This document shows positions 38,119-45,400 of a stretch of DNA of 64,000 nt, piece by piece (positions within the stretch are counted from its first letter, which is position 1; each line of letters opens with the position of its first letter). Below the pieces are notes generated by a model. The model ran no database searches, was not told where the DNA came from, and saw only the letters and a program-made list of their open reading frames with translations. A program made the translations under genes and the position numbers. The DNA comes from Thiocystis violacea (lineage in GTDB: Bacteria; Pseudomonadota; Gammaproteobacteria; Chromatiales; Chromatiaceae), in assembly GCF_016583575.1 (NCBI RefSeq), contig NZ_NRRG01000015.1:1-64000 (forward strand), given 5' to 3'.

Positions 38119-38961
38119 ATGGAACGATTGAAGAATGCAATGGAGCGCGCCAGAGCGGATCGGCAGATCGTCATCCGGCCGGCTCGGGCGTCTTCCACTA
38201 CGACAATCAGGGGGCTTCTCCCAGGCAAGGGAACCGCGCCATCCGACCGAGCAGGGGTCAAGATCCAGTACACCCGGACCGCGACCGTTTCGGTGGATAC
38301 GCAATCACTGCGGGACGGCCGGATATTGCTGGCCGAAGGGATCGAAGGGATCACCGATACCTATAAGATCATGCGCACGCACATCCTTCAGCGCATGCGC
38401 GCGAACTCCTGGAAGACCCTGGCGATTACCAGCCCAGGCGAGGGCGAGGGCAAAACCACGACGGCGATCAACCTTGCGATCAGCCTGGCGCGCGAGGTCA
38501 ACCAGACCGTGTTGCTCGTGGATCTGGATCTGAAACGCCCCGCGATCGGTCGATTTTTCACGGACCAGGAGTCACTTGGAATCAGTGATTATTTGACTGG
38601 AGAGACGAATCTCGCGGACATCCTGATTCACCCTGGGATCGAGCGGCTCGTCATCATGCCTGGCCGCAAGAAGATAACCCATTCTTCCGAAATTCTTTCC
38701 TCGCCTCGCGTCATTCAGCTCGTCGACGAGCTCAAGAGTCGCTACGAGGATCGGATTATTCTGTTCGATATGCCGCCGCTGTTCGCGGGCGATGATGTCA
38801 TCGCCTTTCTGCCTTACGTGGATGGCGTCATGCTGGTCGTGGAGGATGGAAAAATCAGCAAGGGCGAACTGGCCCAGTCACAGGATCTGCTCGGCGACAA
38901 GTGCATCGGGCTCGTGCTCAATAAGGCGAACATGGCCGGGGCATCGGTCGGCTATTATTGA
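38119..38961 (+). CDS. Tyrosine-protein kinase (BY-kinase, CpsD/CapB type)
   Basis: The 280-residue ATPase has Walker A SPGEGEGKTTTAINLA, Walker A' LLVDLDLKRP and Walker B ILFDMPP, the set that defines bacterial tyrosine kinases. It ends in VGYY, a minimal C-terminal tyrosine cluster that may be autophosphorylated. It starts 20 bases after the Wzz-type gene and should be activated by that protein's cytoplasmic end, as in Gram-positive CapA/CapB pairs. The first 90 residues are a variable, probably flexible linker. Confidence 0.9.
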   Translation: MERLKNAMERARADRQIVIRPARASSTTTIRGLLPGKGTAPSDRAGVKIQYTRTATVSVDTQSLRDGRILLAEGIEGITDTYKIMRTHILQRMRANSWKTLAITSPGEGEGKTTTAINLAISLAREVNQTVLLVDLDLKRPAIGRFFTDQESLGISDYLTGETNLADILIHPGIERLVIMPGRKKITHSSEILSSPRVIQLVDELKSRYEDRIILFDMPPLFAGDDVIAFLPYVDGVMLVVEDGKISKGELAQSQDLLGDKCIGLVLNKANMAGASVGYY

Positions 38962-39079
38962 ATTCGGTTTGAGTCGGACTCCTCCCGGATCCGAAGCCGG
39001 ATTGAGCGCTTGATCGGCCCGCGCGATTCCGGAGTCCGCCTGTTCTTTCGAGCTATTTCTCACGATGAGGTCTTATATC

Positions 39080-39697
39080 ATGCAAACCATCATTCGCTCC
39101 ATGGCGCTGTTGATTCTGACGATCGGCTCCTCGCCATCCTGGGCCGCGCCCGAATGGTACGTTGGCTACTCATTCATTTATACCGGAGCGGGAAATATCT
39201 GCTCCTTCATGAGATTCCGGACCGATTCCTACAGTGTCCAGCAGGCGGATGTCCTCTATAACCACTTGACCGATCATCTCGCGAAACAGGCGGACGAGGG
39301 CGCGACCTTTGCGCATACCCTGCCTTCCGTGGCCCTGGCGAGAGGTCAATCCGGGGAACAGATGGCGGCGGAGTTCCTGTCCAGCGGGGTCGGTGCCTGC
39401 GACGTAGCGGGACAACCGGCGGATAGCCTGCTCTTTATCAGCTCATTCGCCTGCGACTATCAGAACGAAGCGCAACTCTGTACCCGGCTCTATGTGGACA
39501 CGGGGAATCAGGACGCGACCTCGTTCGGGATCGATCGAGGTCCAGCGACGGTGGGCGGCTTCTTCGTCAAACGCCCGGTCTGGGAGGCCTCATCGGCGCT
39601 GGTTTACGATGGGCGGACGACCCTTCCATTCGCGGTGGATTCCATGCTGAATTACGCCGCATCGGGCCTGAAGATCTTTACGGACGAGAATCCCTGA
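39080..39697 (+). CDS. Secreted hypothetical protein (205 aa)
   Basis: I do not recognise the family. The product has a signal peptide (MQTIIRSMALLILTIG, cleavage probably after SWA) and a mature part with five Cys (NICSF, GACDVA, FACDY, QLCTR among them), so disulfides are likely. The ATG at 39080 is preferred over 39065 because GAGG precedes it at 9 bases. It lies about 118 bases after the BY-kinase on the same strand and may belong to the same polysaccharide cluster. Confidence 0.7.
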   Translation: MQTIIRSMALLILTIGSSPSWAAPEWYVGYSFIYTGAGNICSFMRFRTDSYSVQQADVLYNHLTDHLAKQADEGATFAHTLPSVALARGQSGEQMAAEFLSSGVGACDVAGQPADSLLFISSFACDYQNEAQLCTRLYVDTGNQDATSFGIDRGPATVGGFFVKRPVWEASSALVYDGRTTLPFAVDSMLNYAASGLKIFTDENP

Positions 39698-39734
39698 TTC
39701 ATCGCCCGACCTCGGAGATCGTGAAAAACCCCTC

Positions 39735-39790
39735 GTAGGATGGGCAGAGCGAGAGCGATGCCCATCCTGTACACTCCGAGACTCAAGATA
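39735..39790. repeat. Family A palindromic repeat, 56 bp
   Basis: It is a near-identical copy of 31845-31900, with hairpin arms GGATGGGC and GCCCATCC and a tail ending ACTCAAGATA. It lies between the convergent secreted-protein and V-ATPase subunit D genes and could act as a transcription stop as well as a repeat. Confidence 0.85.
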
Positions 39791-39836
39791 CCTCGTAGCC
39801 CATCCACGGATCGAGCCCAGGCCGGATTGAATCGTT

Positions 39837-40535
39837 TCACAACCTCTCGGACTTTCCGCGAGGGAGGTCCGGGGCGTCACGCAAGATCGATGTTCGATCA
39901 CCTCCTTCCGGAATCGATGGCTGGTCACGATCACCGCCGAGCCGTGCCCTGATCGCCTCCTCGCGTTCGAGTTCCTCCAGCACCGTTTCGATGCCATTGA
40001 TCCGTTCCTCGGTCTCCGGTAGGAGCACGTCCTCCAGCGCGCGCGCCCGGCGGGCGGCGCGGGCATAATCGACGCGCAGACGCTCCAGGTTGGCGACCCT
40101 GGCCGCCAGACGGGCGGCGCGCGGAACGAGACCGATGAACGCCGCGCGGCAGGCGTCGGCCTCTGGACTCGCGGCGACGCTGACGGCTGGCGGGATTGGA
40201 GCCTCGCCCGTCAGACTCGCCTCGTGCAGGGTCACGCCCAGAACGACGCGCGGCTTCAGCTCGATTCGAACGTCCAGATCCTGGACCGGCGGATAGAGCG
40301 AAAGCCCCTCGAATCCATGCCGGACGACCGCCGCCTGGAGGGCTTCGGCGGCCTTCGCCTGGTCGGCGTCGAACAACACCTTCTCCCGCTCGTAATCGGC
40401 GATCTCGGCCAGGATTTCCGCCGCCAGGATCAGCCGCTTCTCGTCCAGGAATCGATAGCCTTCCCGCAAGCCGATCCGCTCTTCCTTGAGTTCGAGCAGG
40501 GCGCTCTGGGTGGGGACGATGGCGTTATCGCTCAT
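39837..40535 (-). CDS. V-type ATP synthase subunit D
   Basis: The 232-residue protein matches V/A-ATPase subunit D, the central rotor shaft: an N-terminal coiled coil (IVPTQSALLELKEERIGL) and a C-terminal coiled coil (RVANLERLRVDYARAARRAR; EERINGIETVLEELEREEAI). The C-terminal 35 residues are a low-complexity extension. Its ATG overlaps the subunit B stop by 4 bases. It works only with other V-ATPase subunits, of which only B is present here. Confidence 0.88.
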   Translation of the reverse strand: MSDNAIVPTQSALLELKEERIGLREGYRFLDEKRLILAAEILAEIADYEREKVLFDADQAKAAEALQAAVVRHGFEGLSLYPPVQDLDVRIELKPRVVLGVTLHEASLTGEAPIPPAVSVAASPEADACRAAFIGLVPRAARLAARVANLERLRVDYARAARRARALEDVLLPETEERINGIETVLEELEREEAIRARLGGDRDQPSIPEGGDRTSILRDAPDLPRGKSERL

Positions 40536-41914
40536 CGCAGATGCTCGTGGATCTGGCGGTCGTCCAGGCGATGCAACTCGCCCGAGGGTATGGCGCGCAG
40601 GACCGACCAGCCGACCTCCAGACTCTCCTCCAGGGTGCGCGCCTCGTCGCCCTGATTGACGACCAGACGCTCGAAGTCGTCGCCGAAGCTCAGCAACCGC
40701 CGATCCTTGTCGGACAGGCCATCCTCGCCGACGACGCTGGCCAGGACGCGGGTCTGCCGGGCCTGGCTGTAGGAGGCGTAGAGTTGCGCCGCGAGCGCCG
40801 GATGATCGGCATGGGTGCGGCCCTTGCCGGTGCCGTCCTTCATCAGACGCGAGAGACTCGGCAGCAGGCGGATCGGCGGATAGAGATCACGACGATGCAG
40901 GTCGCGGTCGAGGACGATCTGACCTTCCGTGATATAGCCGGTCAGATCCGGGATGGGATGGCTGATGTCGTCGTTGGGCATGGTGAGGATGGGGATCTGG
41001 GTGATCGACCCAGGTCGCCCGCGAATGCGCCCCGCCCGTTCGTAAAGGGTCGCCAGATCCGAGTACATGTAACCCGGATAGCCCTTGCGGCTCGGCATCT
41101 CGCCACGACTGGCCGAGACCTCGCGCAAGGCTTCGCAGTAGTTGGTGAGGTCGGTCAGGATGACCAGGACATGCTTGCCCTCGGTGAAGGCCAGGTACTC
41201 GGCGGCGGTGAGCGCGAACCGCGGGGTCAGGAGACGCTGGGCGCTGGAGTCGCTGGCCAGGTTGAGAAACAGCACCGTGCGCGCGAGCGCCCCGCTCCGC
41301 TCCATCTCCTCGCGGAAGAACTCGGCGCTCGCATGCGGGATGCCGATCCCACCGAAGACGATGGCGAAATCCCGTCCCTCGCCATCCTCCTCCGGAAGCC
41401 GCGCGTTGCGGGCGATGTCCACCGCGATGCGATCGTGTGGCAGTCCACCGCCCGAGAAGAGCGGGAGCTTCTGACCGCGCACCAGGCTGTTCATGAGATC
41501 GATGGCGGTGAAGCCGGTTTCCAGGTACTCGTTCGGCGCCTCCCTGGCCGACGGTTTGATCGGTAACCCATCGACCCGAAAGGCGCGCGCCGCCGCCAGC
41601 GGCGGTCCGCCATCGAGCGGCTTGCCGATCCCGTTGAACACCCGTCCCAGCAGTCCGGGACCGACATGGAAGCGCAGTGGCTCGCCGAAAAAGCGTACCC
41701 GCGTTCCGCTCAAGGCGAGCCCGGCGGTCTCGTCCAGCATCTCGACCGTGACGGACTCCTCGTCCAGCGCGGCGATGCGCCCGAGGCGCACCGACCCATC
41801 CTCGCCCTCCACCTCCACCGCCTCGTTCAGCCCAACGTCCAGACGGCGCTTGAGAAACAGCAAGGGGCCTTCCGCGCGGTAGGCGATGTCTTCTCCGATG
41901 AGTCTGGCGTACAT
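40532..41914 (-). CDS. V-type ATP synthase subunit B
   Basis: The 460-residue non-catalytic nucleotide-binding subunit has GPLLGRVFNGIGKPLDG, LPLFSGGGLPHDRIA (no P-loop Lys, as normal for B), ILTDLTNYCEALREVS, GYPGYMYSDLATLYERAG and ILTMPNDDISHPIPDLTGYITEGQI-type motifs. It appears full length. The ATG lies 4 bases from a heptamer repeat array and has no Shine-Dalgarno sequence. Catalytic subunit A and the membrane subunits, normally just upstream, are absent from the window. Confidence 0.92.
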   Translation of the reverse strand: MYARLIGEDIAYRAEGPLLFLKRRLDVGLNEAVEVEGEDGSVRLGRIAALDEESVTVEMLDETAGLALSGTRVRFFGEPLRFHVGPGLLGRVFNGIGKPLDGGPPLAAARAFRVDGLPIKPSAREAPNEYLETGFTAIDLMNSLVRGQKLPLFSGGGLPHDRIAVDIARNARLPEEDGEGRDFAIVFGGIGIPHASAEFFREEMERSGALARTVLFLNLASDSSAQRLLTPRFALTAAEYLAFTEGKHVLVILTDLTNYCEALREVSASRGEMPSRKGYPGYMYSDLATLYERAGRIRGRPGSITQIPILTMPNDDISHPIPDLTGYITEGQIVLDRDLHRRDLYPPIRLLPSLSRLMKDGTGKGRTHADHPALAAQLYASYSQARQTRVLASVVGEDGLSDKDRRLLSFGDDFERLVVNQGDEARTLEESLEVGWSVLRAIPSGELHRLDDRQIHEHLR

Positions 41915-41918
41915 GGGC

Positions 41919-41960
41919 GTCAGTTGTCAGTTGTCAGTTGTCAGTTGTCAGTTGTCAGTT
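41919..41960. repeat. Heptanucleotide tandem repeat, 6 copies of GTCAGTT
   Basis: Six perfect copies of GTCAGTT (AACTGAC on the other strand) occupy 42 bases. They begin 4 bases upstream of the V-ATPase subunit B start, taking the place where its ribosome binding site should be. Same period as the array at 31453, different unit. Confidence 0.9.
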
Positions 41961-42093
41961 GGAGGATAACCCGTGCTCGGAACGCATCCATGGGGTCGTA
42001 CCTTTGGATCATAGTTCATGTTGGATCTCGCCAAACGGGACCACGCGAAATCCCAATGATCGAATCGGCGAATCCCCCATGCCGAGTTCGAAG

Positions 42094-42228
42094 GTAGTGC
42101 CTCGATTCGTAGGATGACGACAAACGAGCCTACCCGTGGGAGCGGCTTGCCGCCGCGAAAAACCTCGCGTCGGCGCTCATCGCGGCTAAAAGCCGCTCCC
42201 ACGAGATTCTATCGATTGGGGCGCTACC
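42094..42228. repeat. Family B repeat with inverted REP pair and extended tail
   Basis: The 110-bp core at 42094-42203 matches 31968-32077 and 56868-56977. An extra tail, ATCGATTGGGGCGCTACC, is shared with the third copy (to about 57002). The hairpin arms are GTGGGAGCGGCTTG and its inverse ending GCTCCCACG. Confidence 0.88.
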
Positions 42229-42526
42229 AGTTCGAATTTACGTAGTCATACGGATAGCTGCCTGTCCGTTGCTCTATTAGCTTGAAATACTAATGAAACC
42301 ACCTCCCCGCGCCGGTCGATGCGACCGCGCTGATCGGGTGTTCGAGCGTGCCTCCAGAACCAGCCATCGGCCCCCAATAACCCGCCTAGAGGACTGTTTG
42401 CGAGATGTTTCCATCCATCCGATCGATCAGCCGGCCGATGTTGGCCTGGTGGACGACAGGTCTCGCGGGGCGGGCCTCATCCAATCGCGCGAGGCTGGCG
42501 GTTGGGCGCTGGCGGCCCATCCTGGG

Positions 42527-43009
42527 ATGAACCGCTTGACCGAGGCTCCACCGAGACCAGATCCATGCGAGGGATGCGCGCGTCTGACGGCGCTCCTGAT
42601 GGAGGCGGAACGGACCCTCGCGGCCATGCGGGCGGGAGGTCAGGGCCACTCCTCGATCCGCCAGGCGCATCATCCGCGATTCGCCGGGGCTGAGGCGATC
42701 GGCGAGACGCGCCTTGATGCCATGACTCCGGAACCGGAACCGGAAAAAAACACGAGCGTCGAGCAGTCGCTCGCACAGGCGAGAGCCGCGGCCGTGAGTT
42801 TGCTTGAAGGCGCGATCGCGGCGCACGCCCGAGCCGAGGCGATCGATGTCGAGTTGAAGCGAGAAATCGACCGTCGCAAGCAGGTGGAAGCCTCCTTGCA
42901 GGCAACCGAGCAACGGTATCGCCGGATGGTCGAGGCCATCGCCCGCGCCCCCCGCTTATCCCCCGCCGATTTGGAAACCCTGCTCGTCACCGAATCCCCA
43001 TCCCGTTGA
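42527..43009 (+). CDS. Hypothetical coiled-coil protein resembling a PAS-linker fragment
   Basis: The product from 42527 is 160 residues; the frame is open back to 42293 and the start is uncertain. It has a CEGCARLTALLMEAERTLAAM segment, then a long helix ending REIDRRKQVEASLQATEQRYRRMVEAIA. That sequence usually leads into a PAS domain in sensor kinases, but here the protein ends about 20 residues later. It may be a truncated sensor or a free signalling coiled coil. No function is assigned. Confidence 0.5.
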   Translation: MNRLTEAPPRPDPCEGCARLTALLMEAERTLAAMRAGGQGHSSIRQAHHPRFAGAEAIGETRLDAMTPEPEPEKNTSVEQSLAQARAAAVSLLEGAIAAHARAEAIDVELKREIDRRKQVEASLQATEQRYRRMVEAIARAPRLSPADLETLLVTESPSR

Positions 43010-43014
43010 GACAG

Positions 43015-43052
43015 GGCCTGGCCCCGGACTCAGTCCGGGGCTAGGCCAGGCC
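43015..43052. terminator. Strong hairpin between convergent genes
   Basis: GGCCTGGCCCCGGACT (43015-43030) pairs with AGTCCGGGGCTAGGCCAGGCC-like sequence (43032-43052, one bulged A), giving a stem of about 15 bp with a tiny loop. It lies 5 bases past one gene end and 5 bases before the aqpZ stop, so it can serve both strands. There is no long T run. Confidence 0.7.
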
Positions 43053-43057
43053 GGGAA

Positions 43058-43786
43058 TCAGTCCCGCGCGTCCTGTTCGAACCAACGGTAAATCACTCCC
43101 GCCAGCGCCGCGCCGACGATGGGCGCGACCCAGAACAGCCAGAGCTGCGCCAGGGCCTTGCCCTCGCCCGAGAGGGCGAGCACCAGGGCGGGTCCGGTGC
43201 TGCGCGCCGGGTTCACCGAGGTATTGGTGACCGGGATCGAGATGAGGTGGATCAGGGTCAGGGTCAGGCCAATCGCCAGGCCGCCGGCGACCGCCGTCCC
43301 GCGCTTGTCCGTCACGCCCAGAATGATGAAGAGGAACATCGCGGTCATGACGACCTCGGTGACCAGACCGGCGGTCATGCCATACTTGCCGGGCGACAGC
43401 TCGCCATAGCCGTTGACCGCCAGGCTACTGGCGGTCAGGGTGAAGCCCTCGGTGCCGCTCGCGATGAAGAGGATCAGATAGGCCGCCAGGATCGCCCCAA
43501 CCGTCTGCGCGACGATGTAGGCCGGGGCCTCGGCGAAGCTGAAGCGGCCGCCGACCGCCAGACCGACGGTGACCGCCGGGTTCAGGTGGCAACCCGAGAT
43601 ATGACCGATGGCGTAGGCCATGGTCAGCACGGTCAGACCGAAGGCGAAGGCAACGCCCAAGAGACCGATCCCGATATCATTGGATCCGGCCATGAACACG
43701 GCCGCCAGCACGGCGCTACCGCAGCCGCCGAGCACCAGCCAGAAGGTACCGATCAGCTCGGCGATGGAACGCTTCATCAATGTCAT
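43058..43786 (-). CDS. aqpZ: Aquaporin Z
   Basis: The 242-residue protein has six TM segments and both pore motifs: NPAVT after SGCHL and NPARS after NTSV. The selectivity-filter region fits a water-specific AqpZ rather than a glycerol facilitator. GAGGAG lies 7 bases before the ATG at 43786. It is a single gene transcribed convergently toward the hairpin at 43015-43052. It would speed water flux during osmotic change. Confidence 0.95.
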   Translation of the reverse strand: MTLMKRSIAELIGTFWLVLGGCGSAVLAAVFMAGSNDIGIGLLGVAFAFGLTVLTMAYAIGHISGCHLNPAVTVGLAVGGRFSFAEAPAYIVAQTVGAILAAYLILFIASGTEGFTLTASSLAVNGYGELSPGKYGMTAGLVTEVVMTAMFLFIILGVTDKRGTAVAGGLAIGLTLTLIHLISIPVTNTSVNPARSTGPALVLALSGEGKALAQLWLFWVAPIVGAALAGVIYRWFEQDARD

Positions 43787-44007
43787 TTGGATTCTCCTCG
43801 AAGCTTAGCTAATGCGTCATGATCGTGAATGCACGATGCGTCACCAACGGTGGCCACGTATCGTGCGACGCATTCTAGCGGCATATCGCGGCAAACAAGG
43901 AAAAAAGTCAGGTATCGGAACCGGCCAGACTCAACCGACCCATGAACAGTGAATGCCATGCCCAGCGACCAGACGACCACCCTCTATACGATCACGAGCC
44001 AAACCCC

Positions 44008-45348
44008 ATGAGCACCCGCGCGCGCGCCCCGAAGCGGGAGATCCTCGGCTGGGCGATGTTCGACTTCGCCAACTCGGCCTATACGCTGCTGATCATCACC
44101 GTCGTCTTCGGCGATCTCTTCACCCGTGTCATCGTGGGCGACGCGCCGGACTACCGTCTGGGCAACCTGCTCTGGAGCCTGGCCCTGGCCGTCAGTTATC
44201 TGCTGGTGGTGGTCGGCTCGCCGGTGGCCGGGGCCATCATGGATTACACCGCGAGCAAGAAGCGCTTTCTGTTCGCCAGCTATCTGCTCACGGTCGTCAG
44301 CACGGCGATGCTCTACTGGGCCGAGCCAGGTCTGATCTGGCTCGCGATGCTGCTGCTGATCCTCTCGAACTTCGCCTTCTCGATCGGCGAGTCCTTCATC
44401 GCCAGCTTCCTGCCCGATCTCGGCCCGCCGGAGGATCTGGGCAAGATCTCCGGCTTCGGCTGGGCGCTGGGCTATATCGGCGGCATGGTCTCGGCCCTGT
44501 TCGTACTTTTCGTGCTCGGCGAGGTCAGCGCCGAGAACTACGAGCGCATCCGCTGGGTCGGACCCTGGACCGCCGCCTTCTTCCTGGTCGCCGCCATCCC
44601 GACCTTCCTCTGGGTGCGCGAGCGCGGCCGGCCGAGGCGACTCCCCACCGGCATGACCTATGCGCGGCTCGGCTTCGATCGGGTCGGACAGACCCTGGGG
44701 CATCTGCGCGTGCATCGCGACCTGGCGGTGCTGCTGGTGGCAGTCTTCTTCTCGATGGGCGGCATCGGCATCATCATCACCTATGCCTTCATCTATGGGG
44801 CGCAGGTGATTGGCTGGAACGAATCGGTGCGCACACTCATGTTCGTCCTGGTGCAACTCACCGCCGCGGCCGGCGCCTTCGGCTTCGGCTACATCCAGGA
44901 CCGGCTCGGCGCGCTGCGGACCTACCGGATCACCCTGGTCCTGTGGATCCTGGCGATCCTGCTTATCTATCTCACGCCCTGGCTGGCCGTGGTGGCGCGC
45001 GAGCGGTTCGGACTCGACTGGGAGGCCCAGCACATCTTTCTGGTCGTGGGATGCGTCGCCGGGATGAGTCTCGGGGCCTGCCAGTCCACCACCCGGACCC
45101 TGATCGGTCTCTTCTCGCCGCTCTCGCGCTCGGCCGAGATGTTCGGATTCTGGGGGCTTTCCATGAAGCTGGCCGGGGTCTTCGGCCTGCTGGCCATCGG
45201 TCTGCTGCAAGCCCTGTTCGGTCTGCGCGAGGCCATGCTCTTCTGCGTCCTACTCTTCGTCGCCGCGCTGCTGGTCGCGCGCGGGATCGACGAGACGCGC
45301 GGACGGGCGATCGCGGCCGAGCATGACGCGGGCCGGGGGATTTGGTGA
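44008..45348 (+). CDS. MFS transporter of the UMF1/Atg22-like family
   Basis: The 446-residue protein has about 12 TM segments and the family's N-terminal WAMFDFANSAYTLLIITVVF and FGWALGYIGGM signatures. The substrate is unknown; UMF1 proteins are distantly related to yeast vacuolar Atg22 effluxers of amino acids. The start at 44008 (MSTRARAPKREILGW) is chosen because the family begins near here; an ATG at 43942 adds 22 non-family residues. No operon partner is evident. Confidence 0.88.
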   Translation: MSTRARAPKREILGWAMFDFANSAYTLLIITVVFGDLFTRVIVGDAPDYRLGNLLWSLALAVSYLLVVVGSPVAGAIMDYTASKKRFLFASYLLTVVSTAMLYWAEPGLIWLAMLLLILSNFAFSIGESFIASFLPDLGPPEDLGKISGFGWALGYIGGMVSALFVLFVLGEVSAENYERIRWVGPWTAAFFLVAAIPTFLWVRERGRPRRLPTGMTYARLGFDRVGQTLGHLRVHRDLAVLLVAVFFSMGGIGIIITYAFIYGAQVIGWNESVRTLMFVLVQLTAAAGAFGFGYIQDRLGALRTYRITLVLWILAILLIYLTPWLAVVARERFGLDWEAQHIFLVVGCVAGMSLGACQSTTRTLIGLFSPLSRSAEMFGFWGLSMKLAGVFGLLAIGLLQALFGLREAMLFCVLLFVAALLVARGIDETRGRAIAAEHDAGRGIW

Positions 45349-45400
45349 GCCTTGACCGGCTTCCGTCGGTACCGGGTGCTTGGGATGATGGGTCACGCGG

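Noticed and set aside
43984-45210. 408-codon minus-strand and 457-codon + strand frames
   Set aside because: Both overlap the MFS permease, which has clear TM segments and family motifs; the others are low-complexity shadows.
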